The position numbers and the translations under genes were made by a program. From positions 4,898,001 to 4,962,000 of the forward strand of contig NZ_BAAAWU010000001.1 of the NCBI RefSeq assembly GCF_039535235.1: DNA of 64,000 bases. Reading direction: 5' to 3'. Shown piece after piece: positions 45,301 to 53,862 of the stretch (its first letter is position 1; each line of letters opens with the position of its first letter). The notes below the pieces were generated by a model that saw nothing but the letters and a program-made list of their open reading frames with translations, was not told the DNA's origin and searched no databases. The DNA comes from Streptomyces roseoviridis (GTDB lineage: Bacteria > Actinomycetota > Actinomycetes > Streptomycetales > Streptomycetaceae).

Positions 45301-48300
45301 ACGAGAAGACGACGTACAACACCGCCGGTGACGTCATCAAGAGCGAGCGGCTGACCGCCCACGACGGGACCACTCCGACCTACCAAGTCACCAGCACCAC
45401 CGAGGTCGACGGCTTCGGCCGTCCGACGCTGGTCAAGGACGCAGACCTCAAGCCGACCAGGACCACTTACACCGACACCAACGGCCTGCTGACCAGGACC
45501 ACGGTCACCAACGCGCTGGGTCACGTCACCGTCACCGACTACGCCCCCGCCTGGGGCGCGGCCAGCGGCGTCACCGACCCCAACAAGAAGCGCACCGATC
45601 TGGCGTACGACGCGCTCGGCCGGCTCATCTCGGTCTGGCACGCCAACCGGGCCAAGACCTCCACCCCGAGCGTCAAGTACTCCTACAACGTCCACCGTGA
45701 CAAGCCGGTCGCGGTCAAGACGGAAACGCTGCGGAACGACGGATCGTACGAGGCCACCTACCAGCTCTACGACAGCCTGCTGCGTCCACGGCAGACGCAG
45801 AGCCCGGGCGCCGGCGGCACCAGCCTCGTCAGCGACACCTGGTACGACGGCACGGGGAAGACGAAGAAGTCCAACGCCACCTACAACGCGGCGCAGGCGC
45901 CGTCGGACGAGCTGATCCTCGTCGCCGACGGGCTGACCGGTTCACAGACCCGCTACGAGTACGACGGCCTCGGCCGCACCACCGCCGAGATCTCCCTCGT
46001 CGCCGGCGTCGAGCAGTGGCGCACGACCACCGCCTACGACGGCACTGCGGTGCACGTAGACCCGCCGGTCGGCGGTGTACCCACGACGACCATCAACGAC
46101 ATCCACGGGCGGGTCAAGGAGCTTCGCCACTACCGCACCACGTCGCCGGAGCCGGTCGGCCCCGGCACCCAGTACGACACCATCAGGTACACATACACCA
46201 AGCGCGGCCAGCTGGAGTCCGTCACCGACTCCCAGAACAACACCTGGCGCTACGGCTACGACCAGCTCGGGCGCAAGACCTCCGTCCAGGACCCGGACGC
46301 GGGCACCACGACCACCGAGTACGACAACCTCGACCGGCCCAAGTGGACCCTGGACGCACGTGAGAAGAAGATCTCCATCACCTATGACGCCCTCGGCCGC
46401 GAGACCGGCACCTGGGAGGGCGACGCGGGGACCGGCACAAGGCTGACCGAGAACCTGTACGACAACACGGGCTACCTGGGCCAGCCCTGGGCTTCCATCC
46501 GGTACGTCAACGGCGTCGAGGCCTACTCCACCTATGTCCAGACCCGTGACGCGCTCTACCGGCCCGAGCGGACCGACTACTACGTCGCCGCAGGCGTCGA
46601 CAGCAAGCTCCAGGGGACGTACTCCTTCACCACCATGTACGGCCTCGACGGCAACGTCACCAGCACGGCCATGCCGGCGGCGGGCAAGCTGCCTGTCGAG
46701 ACGTTCGCCTACACGTACGACGAGCTGCGCCGGCCCGACACGATGAGCTCGACGTCCGGCTACGTCAAGGACACCCTGTACACCCCCACGGGGCAGCTCA
46801 AGGGCCTGGTCCTGTCGAATGGCAATGGCCGCACGGTCCAGCAGTCCTTCACGTACGAGAAGGGCACCGACCGGCTGATCGGCTCGACCGTCGACATCGA
46901 GGGCGTCACCGGCCCGGCGAAGGCCACCGCCTACTCCTACGACCAGTCCGGCAACGTCATGTCCATCACGGACACCGCCGAGGCCGTCGCCGACGTACAG
47001 TGCTTCGCCTACGACGCCGGGCAGCGCCTCGCCGAGGCGTGGACTCCGGCGGCCACCGGCGACGCGGCGACCGGCTCCGGCACGGTCGGCAGTACGCAGG
47101 ACGGCAAGGCCCCCGCGGCCTGTGCCGCTGCGCCCGGCGCCAACCCGCTCGGCGGCCCGGCCTCGTACTGGAAGTCCTACGTCACCGACTCCATCGGCAA
47201 CCGGACCAAGGACGTCACGCACGACCCGGGTCTCGACGCGTCGAAGGACACCACCCGCACCTTCACCTACGGAGAGGAGGCCGCCGGCCCGCACGCCGTC
47301 ACCAAGGTCACCGAGACCGGCCCCGCCGGCCCGCGGACGTCCACGTACCACTACGACGAGAGCGGCAACACGGACACCCGCACCTTCGGCACGGACACCC
47401 AGAAGGTGGAGTGGAACGCCGAGGGCAAGCCGGCCAAGATCACCGAACCGGGCGGCGGAGTGTCCACCTTCCTCTACGACGCAGACGGCAACCGCGTCGT
47501 GCGTCAGGACCTCTCGGGCACCACGCTCTACCTCCCCGGCATGGAACTGAAGCTCCCGGCCGGCGGTACCGCCGTCGAAGGCACCCGCTACTACTCCTTC
47601 GCCGGCCAGACGATCGCGGTCCGCCAGGACGACGGCGACCTGTACTTCCAGGGTGCCGACCATCAGGGCACCGGTCTCGTCGTCATCGCCGCCGCGACCG
47701 GCCTCGTCACCCGCCGTCGCCTCGACCCCTACGGCAACGCCCGCAGTGCGTCGACCGGTACCTGGCCGAGCGACCAGGGCTTCGTCGGCGGCACGGTCGA
47801 CACCCAGTCGGGCCTGACCCACGTCGGAGCCCGTGAGTACGACCCGTCTCTGGGCAAGTTCATCTCGGTCGACCCGATCATGGACCCCCAGGACCCGGCT
47901 CAGATGAACGCCTACAGCTACGCCCACAACTCTCCGGTCACCAAGTCCGACCCGACGGGCCTCCGCCCGGACGGCCCGGTGGGCGGCAACGGCGTCGCGG
48001 ACTACTACTGGGCCAAGGAACGGGGCATGACCACCGGCTACTACACCAAGAAGAACGGCTCCTACGACTGGCATCAGACGGCCCGCACGGACGCGGACTC
48101 CCAGCGCAAGTACAGGGCATACCGGGCGAACCCGCGGCATTACAAGGTCTACCACTACGACGCGAAGCAGGTGGAGGCGGCGAGGAAGGCCGCGGACAAG
48201 CGCGCGGCGGAGCGGCGGGCCGCGGAGGCGGCGCGGAAGAGCCAGGCGGAGGACAAAGGGTGGTTCCATGACACCTTCGCCACCTGGGACGGGTGGAAGA

Positions 48301-48755
48301 ACCGGGTGCTTCCGGTTGTCGGCTTCGGTATTTGTGTGATCGCTTCAGCCGGTGCCTGCATCGCTGCTGGTGCTGTCATCGCGGTTGGCAAGTTCGGAGT
48401 GGACTACGCACTCACCGGTGAAGCGGATGTTGCTGCCCTTGGGAAGGACTTGGCCTGGACTGCCGTTGGAGGAGGCGTAGCCGCCGGGGTAGGACGGTCG
48501 GTTGGCGGTGCGGCGACATGGGCTGAAGCGTACGGCGCCAACGCCATTTCGAGAGTCCCACAGGCAATCAAGACGAAGGTCCCTGGAGTGCGCGGGGTCG
48601 GCGGCAGCCCGAAGTCATGGACGACGGTAAACAATCCGAAGGGGGCCATCGATTGGGGCGCAACCTACGGAAACATGGGGCTCAACGCCGCTTTCAATAC
48701 CGCCTTCTGCGGTGCGAGTAACGCAAGTCTCGGATCCTATGCCGGAGGTTGCTAG
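42336..48755 (+). CDS. Giant secreted RHS/YD-repeat protein with variable C-terminus
   Basis: The 2139-residue protein has a Sec signal peptide (SGMVLVLTLALSGGVAQA), an N-terminal beta-rich region (~60-350), and many YD repeats (YDxLGRxxS..., residues ~950-1800). The RHS core box GLTHVGAREYDPSLGKFISVDPI and PVTKSDPTGLRPDG follow at ~1825-1875. After the core, the ~265-residue tail has an Ala/Lys coiled-coil (AARKAADKRAAERRAAEAA), a hydrophobic pre-toxin stretch (GICVIASAGACIAAGAVIAVG) and an unrecognised end with a Cys-Gly-rich finish. No nuclease or protease motif is evident. RHS shells normally encapsulate the C-terminal toxin. GGAG lies before ATG 42336. Confidence 0.9.
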   Translation: MPQSGRPLGARMPRSALSGMVLVLTLALSGGVAQAVTPQAEAAGLPGFSRNPDPVKGKHAGKAKPLPADAARKAAVKTLGEVSWPARASAEVTLSAASGWAKAADGRTVKAPAQQAAKTRIGGLPVTVAPTTTKNRAAAGQHTPPATAPAKVRITSLGRDKAAPWGGAALLTVARADAGTSAAPVRLSLDYSAFADGAGGAYGSRLTLVQLPACVLTAAPGSKDCTAAPKTLAAVNDTQTRTVSADVTATSANAPTTVVYALTPTASSAKGNFKATQLAPSASWSVNNSSGGFSWSYPLRTVPTPGDIAPNIELGYSSQSADGRTAATNNQGSWIGEGFGYEPDYIERSYKPCSDDGHTGSGEQCWAYDNATVMLNGQSSTLVKSDKDGSWYFANDNGAKIQKLNGSTYATGNGDNDGEYWKITTTDGTEYYFGLNRLPGWTTGKEETQSTWTAPVFGDDSGEPCYNATFASAHCKQAWRWNLDYVKDRHGDVRSYFYTPETNHYALNGKTDVNGTAYHRAGFVKRIDYGQRDNAVYSTKAPARVVFTTVERCLPDATFDCAPAKFTTANAARWLDTPVDRHCAANTKCTLAQSTQTFWTTKRLTGITTQMSTSAVAGEYDDIDSWKFTHLFTDNGDATKSLWLSQIDHEGRAGSGTAPLPSVTFGGEPKMNRVDSDTDNTDPFYRFRLTTVTSETGAQLDITYAPRECTPTTLPQPGSSTKRCYPVIWTPPGAADAKTDWFHKYVVEQITDTDRTGGSDDLVTRYAYAGPAGWRYAEPNGITDPKYLTWSQWQGYGKVTVTGGNGQTMRSRTDYTYLQGLDGDKLPGTTTSTRVEKVKDSTGVEYTGSKEFTGVEIEEQAYDLAVGGKAVSKTITEPWKTETATQTKTWATTKATVVAPGATRVYHLQSDNTWTQTKSVPTYDTTVPGTRLKHTDDFGDVTTTDDDKCVRPSYADVPAQHVYDQVSRKETVTVHCGVTPDRRTQVVSDEKTTYNTAGDVIKSERLTAHDGTTPTYQVTSTTEVDGFGRPTLVKDADLKPTRTTYTDTNGLLTRTTVTNALGHVTVTDYAPAWGAASGVTDPNKKRTDLAYDALGRLISVWHANRAKTSTPSVKYSYNVHRDKPVAVKTETLRNDGSYEATYQLYDSLLRPRQTQSPGAGGTSLVSDTWYDGTGKTKKSNATYNAAQAPSDELILVADGLTGSQTRYEYDGLGRTTAEISLVAGVEQWRTTTAYDGTAVHVDPPVGGVPTTTINDIHGRVKELRHYRTTSPEPVGPGTQYDTIRYTYTKRGQLESVTDSQNNTWRYGYDQLGRKTSVQDPDAGTTTTEYDNLDRPKWTLDAREKKISITYDALGRETGTWEGDAGTGTRLTENLYDNTGYLGQPWASIRYVNGVEAYSTYVQTRDALYRPERTDYYVAAGVDSKLQGTYSFTTMYGLDGNVTSTAMPAAGKLPVETFAYTYDELRRPDTMSSTSGYVKDTLYTPTGQLKGLVLSNGNGRTVQQSFTYEKGTDRLIGSTVDIEGVTGPAKATAYSYDQSGNVMSITDTAEAVADVQCFAYDAGQRLAEAWTPAATGDAATGSGTVGSTQDGKAPAACAAAPGANPLGGPASYWKSYVTDSIGNRTKDVTHDPGLDASKDTTRTFTYGEEAAGPHAVTKVTETGPAGPRTSTYHYDESGNTDTRTFGTDTQKVEWNAEGKPAKITEPGGGVSTFLYDADGNRVVRQDLSGTTLYLPGMELKLPAGGTAVEGTRYYSFAGQTIAVRQDDGDLYFQGADHQGTGLVVIAAATGLVTRRRLDPYGNARSASTGTWPSDQGFVGGTVDTQSGLTHVGAREYDPSLGKFISVDPIMDPQDPAQMNAYSYAHNSPVTKSDPTGLRPDGPVGGNGVADYYWAKERGMTTGYYTKKNGSYDWHQTARTDADSQRKYRAYRANPRHYKVYHYDAKQVEAARKAADKRAAERRAAEAARKSQAEDKGWFHDTFATWDGWKNRVLPVVGFGICVIASAGACIAAGAVIAVGKFGVDYALTGEADVAALGKDLAWTAVGGGVAAGVGRSVGGAATWAEAYGANAISRVPQAIKTKVPGVRGVGGSPKSWTTVNNPKGAIDWGATYGNMGLNAAFNTAFCGASNASLGSYAGGC

Positions 48756-48827
48756 GGTCGTGTGACAGCGGTGGTCATGAGGCAGTGGGCTTCGTGGCCA
48801 CCTGCAACGCCGAACGATGGGGGTGCA

Positions 48828-49367
48828 ATGGGCGTGGAACGCCCCGTAACTCTGCAACGAAAATCCTTCCGGATTCTCTCGCTCGTCATTCCTTCCGTCA
48901 TTCTTCTCTTCATTCTGTGGGTAGCGCTCGGATCGAAACGGGAGATCGACGGTGATGCACTTGCGGTGATGGCAGCCGGCTTCGCCTTGATTTCCTTGGT
49001 GCGACGCATCTGGTGTTCCCGGGTTGTCATGACCTCGAATGGGATTCAAGTTGTCAATCCACTGATTACCCATTCCATCCCGGTAGGAGTTGCTGCTCGT
49101 GCTGAGCGAACGCAGGGTGGAACATTGGTCATCGTGACCACCAGTGGCGAGGAAGTCAGGTCGGTGGGCTTCGGCGGCTCGCTGATCGACAGCTTCGTTG
49201 GATCTGCCGAGCGCGGCGCCCAACGTGTCGAAGCACACATTCGATCAGGAAGACGTTCCTCGAAGATCGACGTGTTGTCCAAGCGCATCACGACGGACGT
49301 GGTTTCCGATGTCTGCCTTCTCGCATCCTTGGTCTGCGCGGTGACGGCAGCGGCCGTCGGCGTGTGA
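48828..49367 (+). CDS. PH-like membrane protein, candidate immunity protein of the RHS gene
   Basis: The 179-residue protein has two N-terminal helices (IPSVILLFILWVALG and LAVMAAGFALISLV), a PH-like beta domain (VVMTSNGIQVVNPLITHSIP) and one C-terminal helix. Such bacterial PH-domain proteins of unknown function often follow polymorphic toxin genes. It starts 73 bp after the RHS stop on the same strand, and its region is clearly lower in GC than the flanks, as in transferred cassettes. ATG 48828 has a GGGGG site; the longer frame from 48762 lacks one. The immunity role is inference from position only. Confidence 0.65.
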   Translation: MGVERPVTLQRKSFRILSLVIPSVILLFILWVALGSKREIDGDALAVMAAGFALISLVRRIWCSRVVMTSNGIQVVNPLITHSIPVGVAARAERTQGGTLVIVTTSGEEVRSVGFGGSLIDSFVGSAERGAQRVEAHIRSGRRSSKIDVLSKRITTDVVSDVCLLASLVCAVTAAAVGV

Positions 49368-49438
49368 CGACAAGATGAAAGGGATCGGCTTAACGGAGTG
49401 GGATGCGCACCCGCTCAGGTCGGGCTGCTTCTGACCCC

Positions 49439-50149
49439 TCACACCCACCCCCTCCGAGCCGCTTCCGCCCCCGCGCGGAAGCGGCTCGTCGCGCCCAGGG
49501 CCGACATCAGTTCGCCCACCCGGCGGCTGTAGGTGCGCGGGGACATGCCCAGGCGGGCGGCGGCGGTCTCGTCGGTGAGGCCGGCGAGGAGGGCCTCGAG
49601 GACCGGGCGGAGTTGTGGGGGGAGGTCGGGGGAGGGGGGCGTGAGGCCGGCCAGCTCCTGGCTGGTGTCCCAGGCGGCGTGGTGGGCGCGGACCAGGGCC
49701 TCGACCACGACCGGGTCGCGGATGAGCAGGAGGCCGTTGTAGTGGAGCCGCAGGTCGAGGGGGACCGCCGCGACCGTGCGGTCGACGACGATCATCTTGA
49801 ACGGGATGGACTCGGCGACCCGCGCCCGCCCCGGCACCCGCACCGCGTCCGCCACATGCGGAACGGCGTGACGCGGCACGATGCGACGCACCTCGCTCGC
49901 CCGCTCCACCGCCGCCCGCATGCACGCTCCTGCCAGCTCCAGGAACGGCTCGGGAATCGCATGCGACACGGAGGCGGCCGGATCGTCGAAGGTCAGCAAC
50001 TCGTGCCGGGCCGAGGCGGCGAGCCCCGCGAGCGCGGCGCTGACCCGCCGCGTGCCCCGCACGGGGCGCCCGGGCGGACGCTGAAGCTCCGGCCCGGCCC
50101 GGCCCATCGCCGAACGGGCCAGCATCACGGAGCCCGCAGTCTCTGCCAC
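49439..50149 (-). CDS. LuxR-type transcriptional regulator
   Basis: The protein of about 236 residues ends in a GerE/LuxR HTH (GLTDETAAARLGMSPRTYSRRVGELM, last 50 residues). The N-terminal part (VAESIPFKMIVVDRTVAAVPLDLR) is the middle domain common in Streptomyces TrmB-like/LuxR regulators with the phospholipase-D-like sensor remnant. GTG 50149 has a GGGGGTGG site; the frame is open to 50293. It is divergent from the lipoprotein gene. ATGCGAACGCAT (50193-50204), a 5-bp palindrome in the gap, could be its operator. Confidence 0.75.
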   Translation of the reverse strand: MAETAGSVMLARSAMGRAGPELQRPPGRPVRGTRRVSAALAGLAASARHELLTFDDPAASVSHAIPEPFLELAGACMRAAVERASEVRRIVPRHAVPHVADAVRVPGRARVAESIPFKMIVVDRTVAAVPLDLRLHYNGLLLIRDPVVVEALVRAHHAAWDTSQELAGLTPPSPDLPPQLRPVLEALLAGLTDETAAARLGMSPRTYSRRVGELMSALGATSRFRAGAEAARRGWV

Positions 50150-50366
50150 CGGTGACCACCCCCGCCCGAACGATGTGCCACTCCATGTACGCATGCGAAC
50201 GCATACGGTGACAACCCCTGTTGACAAGGATGGCGAGTCCCTGCCACCACGGCATGCCGTCGCCGCCGTTGCCGCATTGAGATCGTTCCGCAACCCCTTC
50301 GTCTGCTCCTTCCGGGGCTCCCGGACGTCACATTCACAAGTGCCATGCCTCTACGGGGAGATGCTC

Positions 50367-51867
50367 ATGAAGCGAAGGATCGGCGCGGGACTGCTCGCCG
50401 GCGTCCTGCTGCTCACCGGCTGCGCCGGCTCCGGCAGCCACACCAGTACGAGCGCCGACCGCGCCGCGCCCGACCGCGCCGCGCCCGACCGCGCCGCGCC
50501 CCCCGCCTCCGGCCGCCTCGAAGGCCCCCGGCGCGCCCGAGGCCCCCGACCGGCTGTCCACCTTCGCCCTCGACGTCGACACCGCCTCCTACGGCTACGC
50601 CCGCCGCGCCCTCGCCGAGGGCCGGCTGCCCGACCCGGCGGACGTACGGCCCGAGGAGTTCGTCAACAGCTTCAAGCCGGACTACCCGAGGCCGAAGGAC
50701 GACGGCTTCAGCGTCACCGTCGACGGCGCCCGCTCGGACGCCGCCGGCTGGTCGCTGGTGCGGATCGGGCTCGCGACCCGGCCGAGCGACGGCGAACGCC
50801 CGCCCGCCGCCCTCACGTTCGTCGTCGACGTCTCCGGGTCGATGGCCGAGCCGGGCAGGCTCGACCTCGTCAAGGAGTCGCTCGGGCTGCTGGCCGACCG
50901 CCTCCGCGACGACGACTCGGTCGCCCTCGTCACCTTCAGCTCCGAGGCCGAGACCGTACTCCCCATGACCCGGGTCGGCGGCAACCGCGCGCGGGTCCAC
51001 GACGTCGTCGACGCCCTCGCCACCAGCTCCTCCACCAACGTCGAGGCGGGCGTCCGCACCGGCTACGACGTCGCCGTCGAAGGACACCGCAAGGGCGCCA
51101 CCAACCGGGTCGTGCTCCTCTCCGACGCCCTCGCCAACACCGGCGACACCGACGCCGAGGGCATCCTGGAGCGGATCGACAAGGAGCGCCGCGCGTACGG
51201 GATCACGCTCTTCGGCGTCGGCGTCGGCAGCGAGTACGGCGACGCCTTCATGGAGAAGCTCGCCGACAAGGGCGACGGGTCCACCACGTACGTCTCCACC
51301 CCCGGCCAGGCCCGCAAGGTCTTCGTCGACCAGCTGCCCGGCCACGTCGAGCTGCGCGCACGCGACGCCAAGGCACAGGTTGCCTTCGATCCGAGGACCG
51401 TGGAGAGCTTCCGGCTGATCGGCTACGAGAACCGTGAGGTCGCCGACGAGGACTTCCGCGACGACCGGGTCGACGGCGGCGAGATCGGCGCCGGGCACAC
51501 GGTGACGGCGCTGTACGCGGTCAAGCTGCGGCCCGGCAGGAGCGGGCGGGTGGCCACCGCCACGGTCCGCTGGCTCGACCCGGCCACCCGTGCCCCGCAC
51601 GAGCGTTCCGGTGCGGCGGACACCGCCGCGCTGACCGCCCCCATCTGGGGCGACGGCCACGACAGCCTCCAGCTGACGGCCATCGCGGCCTACTTCGCCG
51701 ACCGGCTGCGCGGCGGTTCGGTGCCCGGCGCGCCCGCCCTGTCGAGCCTCGCCGCGCGGGCGGGCGCCCTCGCGGAGCGGGCGCGCTCCGCGTCCGTACA
51801 GGAGCTGGCGGAGGCGATCCGCCGGGCCGACGGGCTGGGCGGTTCCACCGACCCGTACGCCGGCTGA
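50367..51867 (+). pseudogene. Von Willebrand factor A lipoprotein (YfbK-like), frameshifted as sequenced
   Basis: The first 45 codons encode a lipoprotein signal (GLLAGVLLLTGCAG, Cys lipobox) and three DRAAP repeats. The frame then fails in a 6-C run at 50499-50504. Dropping one C joins it to the downstream frame, which reads PPAASKAPGAPEAPDRLSTF, then VDVDTASYGYARRAL and a VWA domain with MIDAS DVSGS (~180) and the C-terminal DUF3520-like region to 51867. The joined protein of about 500 residues matches YfbK-type surface VWA proteins, whose role is unclear. GGGGAG is six bases before ATG 50367. Probably functional if the base is a sequencing error. Confidence 0.82.
50457..50501. repeat. 15-bp GACCGCGCCGCGCCC repeat, three copies
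   Basis: Three tandem 15-bp units encode DRAAP in the lipoprotein linker directly before the frame break. Confidence 0.82.
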
Positions 51868-51875
51868 TCGGCATC

Positions 51876-52358
51876 ATGGTGCCCATGGCCGCCCTGCTGC
51901 TCGCTCTCGCCGTCGTCTCCACCGGGCTCTACGCCGGCTTCATGCTGATCTTCCGAACCGGTGTGATGCCGGCCCTGGCCCGGCTGTCGGACGAGGAGTT
52001 CGTCCGCGCCATGCGGCGGATCAACGAGTACGTGCCGAGGCCGCTGTTCCTGCTCGTCTTCCTCGGGGTCGCCGCCTTCCCGGCGGCGGCCCTGGCCGTG
52101 CCCGTGGACGGGCGGACCGGCCCGCAGACGTGGCTGGTCGCGGCCGGGCTGGTGTGCGCGGTGGCGAACCACCTCGTCACCCTGGGCGGCAACATCCCGC
52201 TCAACACGGCCCTCGCCGCCGCCGAGTCGACGGACGAGCCGCCGGCCGCCGTGCGGGCCGCCTTCGAGAAGCGCTGGAACGGTTTCCACCGCGTCCGCAC
52301 GCTGCTGATCACGGCCTCCTTCGGTCTGCTGACCGCCTCGGCCGTCCTCCCCGCCTGA
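51876..52358 (+). CDS. DUF1772 (anthrone oxygenase-like) membrane protein
   Basis: The 160-residue protein has four hydrophobic helices and the DUF1772 hallmarks: NIPLN (~108) and WNGFHRVRTLL (~136). Some fungal relatives are anthrone oxygenases; in bacteria the function is unknown. It starts eight bases after the lipoprotein stop, so it may be co-transcribed with it. An in-frame ATG three codons later is possible. Confidence 0.85.
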   Translation: MVPMAALLLALAVVSTGLYAGFMLIFRTGVMPALARLSDEEFVRAMRRINEYVPRPLFLLVFLGVAAFPAAALAVPVDGRTGPQTWLVAAGLVCAVANHLVTLGGNIPLNTALAAAESTDEPPAAVRAAFEKRWNGFHRVRTLLITASFGLLTASAVLPA

Positions 52359-52495
52359 CCGGGGCGGCCCGGGCCCGGCGGTCGTCCCGGGCCGGGTCCG
52401 GTGAGGTGCTCCCGTCGGGCCGCGCCTCCGGCGACGCGACCGTCGGGTCGGTTTTCCCGTCGCCCAGCGTGACATCGGCCGCCTTCCGGACGGGG

Positions 52496-52526
52496 CGTCA
52501 GGTCCCGCCCGGCGCCCGACCTGACG
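52496..52526. terminator. Hairpin downstream of the DUF1772 gene
   Basis: CGTCAGGTC (52496-52504) pairs with GACCTGACG (52518-52526), loop of 13 nt, followed by TTCTCGT. It lies 138 bp after the DUF1772 stop and could be a terminator or part of the next gene's control region. Confidence 0.45.
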
Positions 52527-52636
52527 TTCTCGTGTGGGGGCGTGGTGTCAAAGCGCCAGGTCAGGGGAGTGTGGAGAGGGACGGCGAGATGCGCGGGTTC
52601 TCTGCGAACAAGGCTTCGGGTATCTTCCAGCTGCCG

Positions 52637-52664
52637 GAAAATAGGTACCCCTAGGTTTGTTTTC
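52637..52664. promoter_or_regulatory. AT-rich imperfect palindrome upstream of the ArpA-like gene
   Basis: GAAAATAGG (52637-52645) and TTTGTTTTC (52656-52664) form imperfect arms around CCTAGG (52650-52655). The AT-rich core in a GC-rich genome resembles the ARE sites bound by gamma-butyrolactone receptors, which commonly bind their own promoter. It lies 46 bp before the ATG. Confidence 0.45.
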
Positions 52665-52709
52665 TGCCACCGGGATGCCGGTTCGGGCGATGAGAGGGAC
52701 GTGACTCCC

Positions 52710-53381
52710 ATGGCGAAGCAGGATCGGGCGATCCGCACCCGCAAGGCGATCCTGGAGGCGGCCGCCGCCGTCTTCGACGAGCGGGGCTACGAGGCGGCCA
52801 AGCTCTCCGACATCCTGGCGCTGGCCCAAGTGACCAAGGGCGCGCTGTACTTCCACTTCGACTCCAAGGAAGACCTCGCGCACGCGGTGATCGACGCCCA
52901 GGTGTCGGTCGTGCCCACGGCGCCGCCGCAGATCTCCAAGGTCCAGGAGTTCGTCGACGTCGGCATGGTGTTCGCGCACCGGCTGACCCGCGACCGGGTG
53001 CTGAGCGGCAGCGTGCGGCTGACCCTCGACCAGGGCGCCCACGACCTCAACCGCAGCGGCCCGTACCGGGAGTGGACCGAGATCAACCTGCGCCTGCTCA
53101 ACGAGGCCAAGGACCGCGGCGAACTGCTGCCGCACGCGGACCCGGAGGAGGTGGCCCCCCTCGTCGTGGGGGCCTACGCGGGGCTGAACCTGATGACCCA
53201 CGCCCTGGAGGGCGACCGGTCCTCGCTGGAGCGCTGGGCGTCGGCGCTCTACCACCACTTACTGCCCAGCATCGTCGTCCCGTCGGTGCTCACCATGCTC
53301 GACCTGGAGCCGGGCCGCGGTGCCCGGGCCCTCGGCCTCGGCGCGTCGGACGGCGTCACCCCGGAAGAGGTCGTTTCCTGA
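52710..53381 (+). CDS. ArpA/ScbR-like gamma-butyrolactone receptor (TetR family)
   Basis: The 223-residue protein starts MAKQDRAIRTRKAILEAAAA and continues ILALAQVTKGALYFHFDSKEDLA, nearly the ArpA/ScbR consensus. YREWTEINLRLL carries the Trp that lines the butyrolactone pocket in this family. Such receptors repress antibiotic and development genes until the signal binds. Codon 184 is TTA (53259-53261), so translation should depend on the bldA leucyl-tRNA. A candidate ARE is upstream. GTG 52701 is an alternative start nearer the AGAGGG site. No butyrolactone synthase (AfsA-like) is nearby. Confidence 0.88.
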   Translation: MAKQDRAIRTRKAILEAAAAVFDERGYEAAKLSDILALAQVTKGALYFHFDSKEDLAHAVIDAQVSVVPTAPPQISKVQEFVDVGMVFAHRLTRDRVLSGSVRLTLDQGAHDLNRSGPYREWTEINLRLLNEAKDRGELLPHADPEEVAPLVVGAYAGLNLMTHALEGDRSSLERWASALYHHLLPSIVVPSVLTMLDLEPGRGARALGLGASDGVTPEEVVS

Positions 53382-53399
53382 CGGTGCCCACCGGCATCG

Positions 53400-53443
53400 C
53401 CCGCGACCCCTCCCGCGACCCCTCCCGCGACCCCACCCGCGCG
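53400..53443. repeat. 12-bp CCCGCGACCCCT tandem repeat
   Basis: Three units (53400-53411, 53412-53423, 53424-53435) and a partial fourth lie just after the ArpA-like stop. The remaining stretch to 53795 has no convincing gene; its GC falls sharply from 53580 on, marking the regulatory region of the SARP gene. Confidence 0.75.
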
Positions 53444-53795
53444 CCCTCGAAGCCCCCCAACACCCCCACGACCTGCCCTCACCTCGGCCCTGGCCGCCGC
53501 ACGGCGGCCCGCCGTCTCGCCCGGCCGGCCGAGGGCCCCCTGGAGTACGCGGGTCGGGCGGCGCATCATGGGAGCGCAAAAGAAACCGCCGTGCTGGTTT
53601 GTTGATGACCCTGGCCAGAAGGCACCCGCACCGCTGCCCGAAAACGACCCCCAAAGCATACCCGCGGGTCCAGTAACTGGATCACCGGGTACGTTTCGCC
53701 CCCTCCTCACGCTTCCTTGATGGTCGCAAACCGGGGTAAAGCGGGCAATATTTCCGTCCGCGAGGGTCAGTCTTTCCGTACCGCCCGGTTTCTTA

Positions 53796-53824
53796 TTGAC
53801 ATGCACGGCGGTCTCTTTTCTAAT
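53796..53824 (+). promoter_or_regulatory. Consensus-like vegetative promoter of the SARP gene
   Basis: TTGACA (53796-53801), a 17-bp spacer and TCTAAT (53819-53824) are close to the -35/-10 consensus. Transcription would start near 53831, giving a 32-base leader that contains a GAGGGGG ribosome-binding site before GTG 53863. Confidence 0.72.
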
Positions 53825-53862
53825 CGTCGAGGGTCATCCCGTGCAGATGCTGAGGGGGCAAG

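Noticed and set aside
53249..53806. Minus-strand frames opposite the end of the ArpA-like gene and the SARP upstream region
   Set aside because: They cross the AT-richer promoter region and the 12-bp repeats, and their products are low-complexity.
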